This document shows, piece after piece, positions 31,701-39,794 of a stretch of DNA of 42,524 nt (its first letter is position 1; every line of letters starts with the position of its first letter). Source of the stretch: Streptomyces sp. MUM 2J. GTDB taxonomy: Bacteria > Actinomycetota > Actinomycetes > Streptomycetales > Streptomycetaceae. Under the pieces are notes generated by a model. It was not told where the DNA came from. It did not search any database and saw nothing but the letters and a program-made list of their open reading frames with translations. The stretch lies in the NCBI RefSeq assembly GCF_022414535.1, contig NZ_JADWYM010000052.1, forward strand, positions 1 through 42,524, in the 5' to 3' direction. A program made the translations under genes and the position numbers.

Positions 31701-32555
31701 TCAGGCCTTGCCGCGCACCGGCGGAGGAGTCTGCTCCCGCTTGGTGCCGGGGGCGAACCCCACCGGCGCCAGGAACAGCACCAGCACCGGGACCACGTAC
31801 AGCAGCCACACCGTGACCTGGAGGACGGTCGGGTCGGGCTGGAAGTTGAAGACGCCCTTGAGGAGCGTCCCGTACCAGCTGTCCGGCGGGATGGCACCGC
31901 TGATGTCGAACGCCGTGTTCCGCAGGCCGGGCAGCCAGCCGGCCTCCTGGAGGTCGTGGAAGCCGTACGCCAGCACACCGGCTGCGACGACGACCAGCAT
32001 CCCGCCGGTCCAGGTGAAGAACTTCGCGAGGTTGATCTTCAGGGCGCCCCGGTAGAACAGCCACCCGAGCAGGACCGCCGTGGCCAGGCCCAGCGCCACT
32101 CCGATCAGCGGGCGCGGGGTGCCGTCGGAGGCGGCGTGGACGGAGGCCCACACGAACAGGGCGGTCTCCAGGCCCTCGCGGCCGACGGCGAGGAACGCCG
32201 TGGCCACCAGCGCGGCCGTGCCCATCTGCAGTGCCGCGTCCAGCTTGCCGTGCAGCTCCGCCTTCAGGTGCCGGGCGGTGCGCCGCATCCAGAACACCAT
32301 CCAGGTCACCAGGCCCACGGCGACGACCGACAGTGTGCCGCCGAGCGCCTCCTGCGCCTCGAAGGTCAGCTCCTGCGAGCCGAACTCGAGCGCGCAGCCG
32401 AAGCCGAGGGCGATGGTGACGGCGATGCCGATGCCGATCCAGATCGGACGGAGGGCGTCCCGGCGGCCGGTCTTGACCAGGTAGGCGATGAGGATGCAGA
32501 CGACGAGGCTGGCTTCCAGCCCCTCGCGCAGACCGATCAGGTAGTTGGAGAACAC
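31701..32555 (-). CDS. efeU: EfeU-type iron permease
   Basis: A 284-aa seven-helix membrane permease of the Ftr1/EfeU family. The two REXXE iron motifs are REGLEAS near residue 10 and REGLETA near residue 160 in GREGLETALFVW. It moves iron across the membrane with EfeO and EfeB. GTG 32553-32555 begins five bases after the efeB stop, so the genes are coupled. The C-terminus is short and basic. Last gene of the efeO-efeB-efeU operon. Confidence 0.93.
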   Translation of the reverse strand: MFSNYLIGLREGLEASLVVCILIAYLVKTGRRDALRPIWIGIGIAVTIALGFGCALEFGSQELTFEAQEALGGTLSVVAVGLVTWMVFWMRRTARHLKAELHGKLDAALQMGTAALVATAFLAVGREGLETALFVWASVHAASDGTPRPLIGVALGLATAVLLGWLFYRGALKINLAKFFTWTGGMLVVVAAGVLAYGFHDLQEAGWLPGLRNTAFDISGAIPPDSWYGTLLKGVFNFQPDPTVLQVTVWLLYVVPVLVLFLAPVGFAPGTKREQTPPPVRGKA

Positions 32556-32560
32556 GGGCC

Positions 32561-33856
32561 CTACGCCTCCTCGGAGAACAGGGTCCGTCCCCACCAGTCG
32601 TCCTGGTCGCGGACGCCGGGCGGGACCGCGAAGACCGCGGAACCCACGTGCTGGATGTACTCGTTGAGCGCGTCGCTGCGCGACAGCTGCTGCTGGATCC
32701 GGATGAAGCCCTTGCGGACGTCGCGCTGGTAGGCGAGGAAGAACAGTCCCGCGTCCAGCCGGCCGAGACCGTCGGTGCCGTCGGTGAAGGAGTAGCCGCG
32801 GCGCAGGATGGCGACCCCGTTGTTGGCGTCGGGGTGGGCGAGCCGCACGTGCGCGTCGGGCTTCATCGCCTTCAGGAACGGCTCGTCCCGCTCCTTGGCC
32901 TTGCCGACCGGTGCGCCCTCGCCCTTGTCCCGCCCGAAGATGTCCTCCTGCTCCTGCAGGGAGGTGCGGTCCCAGGTCTCGATGTTCATCCGGATGCGCC
33001 GGGCGACCAGGTAGGAGCCGCCCGCCATCCAGGACGCCTCCTTGCCGCCGTCGTTGCCGTCCACCCACACGAACCGCTTGAGCCGGTCCGTCTCCGTCCC
33101 GGCGATGTTGCGGGTGCCGTCCTTGAACCCCATGAGGTTGCGCGGGGTCTGCTCGTCCGGGGTGGTGGAGGAGGTCTTGCCGAAGCCGAGCTGGGACCAG
33201 CGCACGGCGACCTTGCCGAAGCCGATGCGGGCCAGGTTGCGCACGGCGTGCACGGCGACCTGCGGGTCGTCGGAGCAGGCCTGGATGCACAGGTCGCCGC
33301 CGCTGCGGTTCCGGTCGAGGTTGTCGCCCGGGAACTTCGGCAGGTCGACCAGCCCCTCGGGCCGCTTGTCCGCCAGTCCGAACCGCTCGAACAGTGACGG
33401 GCCGAAGCCGATGGTGAGCGTCAGCCGCGACGGCTTCAGGCCGAGTGCCTCGCCGGTGTCGTCCGGCGGGGCCGCGGGCAGCCCGCCGTAGGCGCCGTCA
33501 CCGACCGCCTTGCCGGCGGTCATCCGGCGGGCGGCCTCGGTCCAGTCCTTCAGGAGCTGGACGAAGGCGTCCCGGTCGTCGCTCTTGACGTCGAACGCGG
33601 CGAAGTGCAGCCGGTCCTGCACGGGTGTGGCGATACCGGCCTGGTGGGCGCCGTGGAAGTCCACCGCCGCGCCCATGGCCGCGCCGGCGGGGTCCATGTC
33701 GTCGCCGGTGCGGGTCATGGCGACGGCGCCGCCGGCCACGGCGGCACCGAGCGCGAGCCCCGCGCCGCCCCAGCCGATCACCGAGCGGCGCGAGGGCGTC
33801 GTCCCGGCGCCGGTGTCCTGCGCGGCGGTGCTTCGAGTCTCCTGGGAGTCCGTCAT
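32561..33856 (-). CDS. efeB: EfeB deferrochelatase/DyP-type peroxidase
   Basis: A 431-aa DyP peroxidase that acts on heme or oxidises ferrous iron for EfeU uptake. A twin-arginine signal (SRRSVIGWGGAGLALGAAVA, Arg23-Arg24) sends the folded, heme-loaded protein out. The DyP motif GFKDGTRN carries the distal Asp, and VRLAHPDANNG carries the likely proximal His. Sequence from about residue 75 is full family length. It lies 16 bp downstream of efeO and just upstream of efeU. Confidence 0.94.
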   Translation of the reverse strand: MTDSQETRSTAAQDTGAGTTPSRRSVIGWGGAGLALGAAVAGGAVAMTRTGDDMDPAGAAMGAAVDFHGAHQAGIATPVQDRLHFAAFDVKSDDRDAFVQLLKDWTEAARRMTAGKAVGDGAYGGLPAAPPDDTGEALGLKPSRLTLTIGFGPSLFERFGLADKRPEGLVDLPKFPGDNLDRNRSGGDLCIQACSDDPQVAVHAVRNLARIGFGKVAVRWSQLGFGKTSSTTPDEQTPRNLMGFKDGTRNIAGTETDRLKRFVWVDGNDGGKEASWMAGGSYLVARRIRMNIETWDRTSLQEQEDIFGRDKGEGAPVGKAKERDEPFLKAMKPDAHVRLAHPDANNGVAILRRGYSFTDGTDGLGRLDAGLFFLAYQRDVRKGFIRIQQQLSRSDALNEYIQHVGSAVFAVPPGVRDQDDWWGRTLFSEEA

Positions 33857-33872
33857 TGCTGGGTGTCCCTCA

Positions 33873-35009
33873 CTACTTCACGACGGCGGCGGCGAGCTTC
33901 GACAGCGGCTCCGCGAGCGCGTTCACCGCGTCCGAGAGCTTCTTGCGGTCGGCGTCGCCGACCTTGTCGTAGGACGTGAACACGTAGGAGCCGGAGTCGG
34001 CGCGGTAGTGGTCGAGCAGCGTGTTCAGCGCGGTGAACTGCTCGTCCAGCTCGGCGGTCAGGGCCTTGTCGTTCTCCTGGGCGACCGGCTTGAGCAGCTC
34101 GTACGACTTCTGCGCGCCCTCGACGTTGGCCTTGAAGTCGACCAGGTCGGTGTGCGAGTAGCGCTCCTCCTCGCCGGTGACCTTGCCGGTGGCGACCTCG
34201 TCGAGGAGTTCCTTGGCGCCGTTGGCCATGGAGGTGGGGGTGATCTCGGCCTTGCCGACGCGGCTCTGCCAGTCCTTCAGGTCGGTGACGAGCTGGTCGG
34301 CGAGGGCCTTCTCCTCGGCGCCGATCCTGCCGTCGTGCCACAGGGCCTTCTCCAGCCGGTGCCAGCCGGTCCACTTCTGGCCGGCCTCCAGGCCGTCCTC
34401 GCGGACGTCGACCTTGGGGTCGATGTCGCCGAAGGACTCGGCGACCGGCTCGGTGCGCTCCCAGCCGATGCGGGAGAGGGCGTAGGCCTTCTTGGCGGCC
34501 TCCACGTCGCCGGCCCTGACCGCCGCGGCGAACGTCCCGGCCTTGGGCAGTGTCTCGTCGGCCTGGGCCTTGGCGTACTCGCGGTAGGCGGCGACGGCCT
34601 TGTCCAGGCGCGGGTCGCGCTCGGCGGTGGCCCCGCCGGTGACGGTGAGCTTCTGGCGGATACCGTGGCCCTTCATGCCGGGCAGGCAGGCGATCTCGTA
34701 GTCGCCGGCCTTCACCTCGGCGGTCAGCGTGTACTTGGTGCCGGGGCCGATGTTCTCCTTCTCGGAGACGATCCGGTCGTCGGGGAAGAGGATCTCGACC
34801 TCGGTCGCCTTGGAGCCCTTGTTCTCGATCTTCAGCGTGACGTGGCCGGCGGGCACCGAGGCGGCGGAGGTCTCGCAGGTGCTGTCGGCGGCGGTCACCT
34901 GGATCGTGCGGTTGTCGTCCGCCTCGCTCTTCTGGGTGCAGCCGGTGACGGCGGTCAGGGCCGCCGCCGTGGCGGCAACGGTGACGACGGGCAGTCTGGC
35001 GGCTCGCAT
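33873..35009 (-). CDS. efeO: EfeO iron-binding lipoprotein (cupredoxin plus M75 domain)
   Basis: A 378-aa extracellular lipoprotein. Signal MRAARLPVVTVAATAAALTA with lipobox VTGC (Cys24), then an N-terminal cupredoxin-like domain (about 35-125) with CLPGMKGHG ligands, then a C-terminal M75/peptidase-like helical domain containing the HxxE motif in GWHRLEKALW. EfeO binds iron and hands it to the permease. The ATG 35007-35009 has CAGGAG upstream; the longer upstream frame is not needed. First gene of the operon, 58 bp from an iron box. Confidence 0.94.
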   Translation of the reverse strand: MRAARLPVVTVAATAAALTAVTGCTQKSEADDNRTIQVTAADSTCETSAASVPAGHVTLKIENKGSKATEVEILFPDDRIVSEKENIGPGTKYTLTAEVKAGDYEIACLPGMKGHGIRQKLTVTGGATAERDPRLDKAVAAYREYAKAQADETLPKAGTFAAAVRAGDVEAAKKAYALSRIGWERTEPVAESFGDIDPKVDVREDGLEAGQKWTGWHRLEKALWHDGRIGAEEKALADQLVTDLKDWQSRVGKAEITPTSMANGAKELLDEVATGKVTGEEERYSHTDLVDFKANVEGAQKSYELLKPVAQENDKALTAELDEQFTALNTLLDHYRADSGSYVFTSYDKVGDADRKKLSDAVNALAEPLSKLAAAVVK

Positions 35010-35067
35010 ACGGGCTCCTGGCGGATGACTTCTATGGCTGAAAGGCGTCGCGACAACCCTCACGGGA

Positions 35068-35086
35068 TTTGGTGAGGCTCGCCTAA
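35068..35086. promoter_or_regulatory. DmdR/IdeR-type iron box of the efe operon
   Basis: TTTGGTGAGGCTCGCCTAA matches the actinobacterial iron-box consensus TTAGGTTAGGCTCACCTAA at 16 of 19 positions. It sits 58 bp before the efeO start, where binding by Fe(II)-DmdR would block transcription. A weaker second match follows at about 35088-35106. Confidence 0.8.
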
Positions 35087-35106
35087 CTTATCTAAGCCTT
35101 GCCTGC

Positions 35107-35464
35107 CTGATAACCGGGTGTGCCGTGATTCACCTCTCACCGGCGGCGCCGGGGCACGGGGTGATCTCGGTGGCTCAAAGCGAACCCCATGAAAGGGTCA
35201 AGGGACGGTCAAGGGAAGGGTCGTGCGGGCTCTCCGGTCACTCGGTGAACACGGCGGTGGGCCGCCGCCGGTGGCGGCACGGCCGGCGCACGGGATCAGC
35301 CGCGGGGTGCGGGGACGGGTGATGGGCCCCGGTCCGTGCACCGCCGTGGCACCGTGTCCCCCGGTGAGCGCCCGGTCCGGCGCCATCCGCGTCCGGCCCG
35401 GCCGGATGCTCCCGTGCGCCGGCCGTGCCGCCACCGTGGCGCCGCGCGATGCTTCAATGCCCGG
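35107..35464. other. Intergenic region between the efe iron box and the PhzF-like gene
   Basis: No gene seen. It holds a short GGTCAAGGG repeat (around 35198 and 35209) and GC-rich sequence to the GTG start of the PhzF-like gene. No clear operator or hairpin. Confidence 0.4.
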
Positions 35465-36109
35465 GTGACTGACTACGACGTACTGCGCGTCTTCTGTGCG
35501 CCGAACGGCGGATACGGCAACGAGCTCGGTGTCGTCCGGGACGGCTCCGTCCTGCCCGGGCGGGACGAGCGCCAGGCCCTCGCCGGCAAACTCGGCTTCA
35601 GCGAGACCGTGTTCGTCGACGACCCCGAGCGCGGTGTCGTCGACATCTACACCCCCACCCTGCGCCTGCCGTTCGCCGGTCACCCCTGCGTCGGCGCGGC
35701 CTGGCTGCTCGACGTGCCCGAACTGGTCACGCCCGCCGGGGTGGCCGGCGCCCGGCAGGACGGGGAGTTCAGCTGGATCGAGGCGCGGGCCGAGTGGGCC
35801 CCGCCGCGCACCCTGCGGCGGTACGGCAGCGCCGCCGAGGTCGACGACCTGCCCGTTCCGCCGCCGGGGGAGTGGATCTACGCCTGGGCCTGGGAGGACG
35901 AACCCGCCGGGCGGATCCGCGCCCGCGCCTTCCCCGGCCGCGACGACGGCGTCGAGGAGGACGAGGCGACCGGTGCGGCCGCCCTGCTGCTCACCGCACA
36001 GCTCGGCCGCGCCCTCAACATCACCCAGGGGGCCGGCTCCCAGATCCTCACCGCACCGCAGCCGCACGGCTGGGTGGAGATCGGCGGGCGGGTACTCCTG
36101 GAGCGCTGA
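35465..36109 (+). CDS. PhzF-family isomerase-like protein (short form)
   Basis: A 214-aa PhzF-fold protein, shorter than the usual 260-300 aa. Family motifs are present: YGNELGVV (GNxxxVV), FSETVFV with the catalytic Glu, RLPFAGHPCVGAAWLL, and EDEATGAAALLLTAQLGR for the second half. The gap between the halves is reduced, which accounts for the length. Function beyond the fold is unknown; nothing nearby suggests phenazine synthesis. The GTG 35465 start is chosen because TDYDVLRVFC is the natural first strand. Convergent with the heme oxygenase gene. Confidence 0.83.
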   Translation: MTDYDVLRVFCAPNGGYGNELGVVRDGSVLPGRDERQALAGKLGFSETVFVDDPERGVVDIYTPTLRLPFAGHPCVGAAWLLDVPELVTPAGVAGARQDGEFSWIEARAEWAPPRTLRRYGSAAEVDDLPVPPPGEWIYAWAWEDEPAGRIRARAFPGRDDGVEEDEATGAAALLLTAQLGRALNITQGAGSQILTAPQPHGWVEIGGRVLLER

Positions 36110-36121
36110 GTCGCGCGGGGC

Positions 36122-36778
36122 TCACGCGCTCAGCGGGAACTCCTCGCCCAGGGCCCGGAACACCGCCGTGTTGAGTGCGAACGCCCGCCTGCACTCGGCC
36201 ACCACCCGCTGCCGGTCCAGTTCGTCCGCGTCGATGCCGTCCAGCAGTCCCCGGTAGTCGCGCTTGAACGCGGCCGGGTTGGGGATCTGCTCGAAGACGT
36301 AGAAGCGGACCCCGTCGCCCTTGCGGGCGAACCCCCAGGTCCGCTCAGCGCGGTCGCGGATGATCTGACCGCCGGACAGGTCCCCCAGATACCGGGTGTA
36401 GTGGTGGGCGACGTACCCGGCGGGCCACCGCTCGGCGCACGTGCGCACCCGGCCGGCATACGCCTCGGTGGCCGGCAGCGCGCTGAGGCGGGTCCGCCAC
36501 TCCGGTCCCCGCAGGTGTGCCAGGTCCCGCTCCAGGGCCGCGAGCCGGAACAGCTCCGGACGGACGAACGGCCCGGCCACCGGATCCGCCGCCAGCCGGT
36601 CCGCGGCGGCCTCCAGGGCCTCGTACACGAACCACAGCTGCTCGGTGTACCGGGCGTACGCGTCGATGCCGAGTCGTCCGCCGAGCAGGTCGCTCATGAA
36701 GGTAGAGGTCTCCGCCTCCCTGTGCTGCTCGTGGGACGCCGTGCGGATGACTGCGGAGAAGGAGTCCATAGCGCCCAT
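36122..36778 (-). CDS. hmuO: Heme oxygenase (HmuO/HO-1 type)
   Basis: A 218-aa heme oxygenase that opens heme to biliverdin, CO and iron. The proximal heme ligand is His19 in SHEQHREAETSTFMSDLLGG, and the distal helix carries YLGDLSGGQIIRD (GDLSGG). ATG 36776-36778 is only 4 bp from an iron box, leaving no room for a ribosome binding site, so the mRNA may be leaderless; ATG 36767-36769 (MDSFSAV) is a second option. Iron-regulated expression fits with the neighbouring efe operon. Confidence 0.92.
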   Translation of the reverse strand: MGAMDSFSAVIRTASHEQHREAETSTFMSDLLGGRLGIDAYARYTEQLWFVYEALEAAADRLAADPVAGPFVRPELFRLAALERDLAHLRGPEWRTRLSALPATEAYAGRVRTCAERWPAGYVAHHYTRYLGDLSGGQIIRDRAERTWGFARKGDGVRFYVFEQIPNPAAFKRDYRGLLDGIDADELDRQRVVAECRRAFALNTAVFRALGEEFPLSA

Positions 36779-36782
36779 TTTC

Positions 36783-36801
36783 TTAGGTGAGGCTTGCCTT
36801 G
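36783..36801. promoter_or_regulatory. Iron box of the heme oxygenase gene
   Basis: TTAGGTGAGGCTTGCCTTG matches the iron-box consensus at about 15 of 19 positions and lies directly before the heme oxygenase start. Repression by Fe(II)-DmdR/IdeR is expected when iron is plentiful. Confidence 0.78.
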
Positions 36802-36846
36802 GTCAATGGATTTGCCGACAACCTGTCGGTAAAAGGCTACAAGAGA

Positions 36847-36874
36847 GAGCCCGCCCCCGGCAGAGGGCGGGCTC
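36847..36874 (-). terminator. Hairpin terminator of the methionine aminopeptidase gene
   Basis: GAGCCCGCCC / GGGCGGGCTC with an 8-nt loop, 17 bp past the map stop; on the minus strand it is followed by a pyrimidine-rich TCTCTTGTAGCCTTTT. It also separates map from the heme oxygenase promoter. Confidence 0.85.
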
Positions 36875-36891
36875 CCGGGGTGCGGGTCCCG

Positions 36892-37749
36892 TCACGGCAG
36901 GGTGAGGATCTCCGCCCCCGCGTCCGTCACGACCAGTGTGTGCTCGAACTGGGCCGTGCGCCTGCGGTCCTTCGTCACGACCGTCCAGCCGTCGTCCCAC
37001 ATGTCGTACTCGTGCGTGCCGAGCGTCAGCATCGGCTCGATCGTGAACGTCATGCCCGGCTGCATGACCGTCGTCGCGTGCGGGCTGTCGTAGTGCGGGA
37101 TGATCAGGCCCGAGTGGAACGACGTGCTGATGCCGTGCCCGGTGAAGTCCCGCACGACGCCGTAGCCGAAACGCCTGGCGTAGGACTCGATGACCCGGCC
37201 GATGACGTTCACCTGGCGACCCGGTTTGACCGCCCGGACGGCCCGCTCCAGCGCCTCACGCGTGCGCTCGACCAGCAGGCGGCTCTCCTCGTCGACCTCC
37301 CCCACCAGGTAGGTGGCGTTGTTGTCGCCGTGCACCCCGCCGATGTACGCCGTCACGTCCAGGTTGACGATGTCGCCGTCGCGCAGCACCGTCGAGTCCG
37401 GGATGCCGTGGCAGATCACCTCGTTGACCGAGGTGCACAACGACTTCGGGAAGCCCCGGTAGCCCAGCGTGGAGGGGTAGGCCCCGTGGTCGCACATGTA
37501 CGCGTGCGCCACCTCGTCCAGCTCGTCCGTGGTCACCCCCGGCGCGATCAGCCTCGCCGCCTCCGCCATCGCCTGCGCCGCGATCCGGCCCGCGACGCGC
37601 ATCGCCTCGATCGTCTCCGGCGTCTGCACCTCCGGTCCGGTGTACGGCGCCGGTGAGGGTCTGCCGACGTACTCGGGGCGGCGGATGTTTCCGGGCACGG
37701 AACGGGTGGGGGAGATCTCCCCCGGCACAAGCAGTGACTGGCCAGACAT
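36892..37749 (-). CDS. map: Type I methionine aminopeptidase
   Basis: A 285-aa enzyme that removes N-terminal Met from new proteins. Metal and substrate residues are in CHGIPDSTVL (His), NLDVTAYIGGVHGDNNATYL (two Asp), FTGHGIS (His), FTIEPML (Glu) and QFEHTLVVT (Glu). The 40-residue N-terminal extension with RSVPGNIRRPEYVGRP is typical of actinobacterial MetAP with an SH3-like binding motif. ATG 37747-37749 is used. Streptomyces usually carry several map genes. Confidence 0.94.
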   Translation of the reverse strand: MSGQSLLVPGEISPTRSVPGNIRRPEYVGRPSPAPYTGPEVQTPETIEAMRVAGRIAAQAMAEAARLIAPGVTTDELDEVAHAYMCDHGAYPSTLGYRGFPKSLCTSVNEVICHGIPDSTVLRDGDIVNLDVTAYIGGVHGDNNATYLVGEVDEESRLLVERTREALERAVRAVKPGRQVNVIGRVIESYARRFGYGVVRDFTGHGISTSFHSGLIIPHYDSPHATTVMQPGMTFTIEPMLTLGTHEYDMWDDGWTVVTKDRRRTAQFEHTLVVTDAGAEILTLP

Positions 37750-37807
37750 GCCGGCGAGTCTATCCAGCGGGCATGGGGGAACATGTCCCTGGCGAGAGGA
37801 GCTGGTC

Positions 37808-38041
37808 ATGGCCCTGTTCAAGAAGCGCACGGTCGGCAAGCCCGGCGAGTGGTACTACTGCCTGGAGCACAAGAAGGTCGAGGAAGGGCCCGAGTGCCCG
37901 GCGAAGGACCGCTTCGGCCCGTACGCCTCCCGGCAGGAGGCCGAGCAGGCGATGGAGACGGCGCACGAGCGCAACCTCCAGTGGGAGAACGACCCGCGCT
38001 GGCACGACGCCCCGGCCGACGCGGCCGGCGACGACGACTGA
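37808..38041 (+). CDS. Conserved small actinobacterial protein
   Basis: A 77-aa protein: FKKRTVGKPGEWYYCLEHKK, then VEEGPECPAKDRFGPYASRQ and EAEQAMETAHERNLQWENDP. The first half has two Cys (YYCLEHK, GPECPAKDR) that may form a metal or disulfide pair; the second half resembles SPOR-like repeats (FGPYASRQEAEQAM). The ATG 37808 follows GAGAGGAG. It is divergent from map, and its stop (38039-38041) is directly adjacent to the stop of the truncated MFS gene. Function unknown. Confidence 0.85.
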   Translation: MALFKKRTVGKPGEWYYCLEHKKVEEGPECPAKDRFGPYASRQEAEQAMETAHERNLQWENDPRWHDAPADAAGDDD

Positions 38042-38845
38042 TCAGGCGTCCGCCGTCCGGGCCCGGGGCACGGCTGCGCGCCGCTCGCGCAGCCGCGCCG
38101 CGTGCTCGCTGGTGCGCACGTCGTACGTGCCCAGCAGCTCCTTGCGGCTCCAGGCGTACCGGGCGCCCTCGGCGACGGCCCGCAGCGAGGGCCCGGCCGC
38201 CTCGTGGGAGGCCGGGGAGGAGGCGATGCGCACCAGGAACGCCATCGACACCGCGAACGTCGCCACGTCCGCCGCGTAGGCCCAGCCGAGGCCGGCGTAC
38301 GCCACCACCACGCCCGCCAGCGCGGGGCCGGCGACACCGCCGACCGTCCAGCGCAGCGAGTTCAGCGACACCGCGGCCGGCATGTCCTCGTGGGCCACGA
38401 TCCGGGGCCACAACGAGTCCAGGGCGGGCCGCTGGACGGAGGTGAGCGCGGCGGAGAGCGCGGCGACCACGTACAGCGGCCAGACGGCAGGGTGCGGCAG
38501 CAGCGCGTTCACCAGCAGCACCGCACTGAGCAGACCCAGCCCCAGCTCGGTCCGCACGATCAGGGTCCGCTTGTCGAACGCGTCGGCCAGCACCCCGCCG
38601 TAGAGCCCGCACACGACCAGCGGCACGAGTTCCACGGCGCCGATCGCCCCCACCGCCGCGGCCGATCCGGTCAGTTCCTTCACCTGCACCGGCAGCGCGA
38701 CGAACGTCAGGAACGTCCCGAAGTTCGACACCAGCCCCGCCAGCCACAGGCGCCGGAAGTCCGAGGAGGCCCGCCAGGGGGAGAGATCGGGAAGCAGGGC
38801 GCGAAGGCGCGCCGTGGCGGGCGAAGCGGGGGAGGCGTCGGTCAC
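38042..38845 (-). CDS. MFS transporter, apparently missing its C-terminal half
   Basis: A 267-aa EntS/MFS-type protein that ends after six helices plus a loop; full-length relatives have about 410-420 aa and 12 helices. FRRLWLAGLVSNFGTFLTFV starts helix 1, LYGGVLADAFDKRTLIVRTE is the motif A region, and the cytoplasmic loop RAVAEGARYAWSRKELLGTY is where relatives continue into helix 7. Here the sequence switches to DVRTSEHAARLRERRAAVPR and stops exactly at the end of the neighbouring gene. This suggests a deletion of the 3' half. The GTG at 38843-38845 is the likely start; a TTG at 38881 is less likely. Probably non-functional or a half transporter. Confidence 0.75.
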   Translation of the reverse strand: MTDASPASPATARLRALLPDLSPWRASSDFRRLWLAGLVSNFGTFLTFVALPVQVKELTGSAAAVGAIGAVELVPLVVCGLYGGVLADAFDKRTLIVRTELGLGLLSAVLLVNALLPHPAVWPLYVVAALSAALTSVQRPALDSLWPRIVAHEDMPAAVSLNSLRWTVGGVAGPALAGVVVAYAGLGWAYAADVATFAVSMAFLVRIASSPASHEAAGPSLRAVAEGARYAWSRKELLGTYDVRTSEHAARLRERRAAVPRARTADA

Positions 38846-38897
38846 CCGAGGATGGTCGGCGCGTCCGGCGTGCCCGGGCAACCGCTTTTCCCAGGGG

Positions 38898-39497
38898 TCA
38901 CCAGGGCGACGGCGGCGGTGCCGTCAGAGACTCCGCCAGCCGCGCCAGCCGGTCCCGCAGCCGCCCCCGCCCCGCGCGCTCCGGCGCCGCGTTCTCCCCG
39001 GCCGCCGCGCTCACCAGATGCTGCACGGTGTCCAGGTCCAGCTCCGCGCCCTCCGGCACGGCCAGCGCCTCGTGCGCCATGCCGGCCAACTCCCCCGCCC
39101 CGCCCCCGAGCGCCAGCAGCGTCACCCCGGCCCGCCGTGCCGCGTGCACCCGCTCCAGCAGCGGCGCGTGCTCCGCGGGGGCCACGACCAGCAGGGTCTC
39201 CCCGCGCCGCGCCGCCTCGATCCGTCCCGGCCCGACCGCGAGGTGCGCCGGGTCGCTGGGGCGCACGTCGTACCGCACCAGCGTCGGCGCCAGCTCCGGC
39301 ACACCCGACCACGCGGCTTCGTCGACCAGATGCGCGGCCAGGTGCCACGGCTCGTACTCCGGCGTCCCCACCAGCAGCAGCCCGCCCCCGTGCGACACGA
39401 CCGAGCCCCGCAGCACCCCGGCGAACCTCCGGGTGGCGCTCAGCCACTCGGTCCCGGCGAGCACATCGCGCAGCAGCGCGACCCGTACGGCGTCCAT
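38898..39497 (-). CDS. SIS-like domain hypothetical protein
   Basis: A 199-aa protein with alternating strands and helices like a sugar isomerase fold: GGGLLLVGTPEYEPWHLAAH, ETLLVVAPAEHAPLLERVHA and AGVTLLALGGGAGELAGMAH. The N-terminus MDAVRVALLRDVLAGTEWLS is not a signal peptide. It is a common Streptomyces hypothetical; substrate and role are unknown. Separate from the MFS gene by 52 bp on the same strand. Confidence 0.75.
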   Translation of the reverse strand: MDAVRVALLRDVLAGTEWLSATRRFAGVLRGSVVSHGGGLLLVGTPEYEPWHLAAHLVDEAAWSGVPELAPTLVRYDVRPSDPAHLAVGPGRIEAARRGETLLVVAPAEHAPLLERVHAARRAGVTLLALGGGAGELAGMAHEALAVPEGAELDLDTVQHLVSAAAGENAAPERAGRGRLRDRLARLAESLTAPPPSPW

Positions 39498-39794
39498 GCG
39501 CCCGCATCCTGCCGCACCCCGCCGGCCACGGCGTCGCGTTCACCCCGGATTCCCCCGACCCGGGGACTCCGGCCGCGCCGCGCCGGACGCCTCCGGCGCA
39601 CCCGGCCCGTCTGCATGCCACGCCCGCCGCACGGCCGTTGACGCCCGCCGGCCGTGGGACGGGCCCGCCCACCCGTCCCGACTGCCGCGCACCGGGGGCG
39701 ACTTCGGCGCCCGCACACCGGTCGCCGCGCGCCCCGTCCGTGACGGAGCCCACCTGCGCCCGTGGGTGTGCGTCCACGGACGTAGAGTCGCCCC

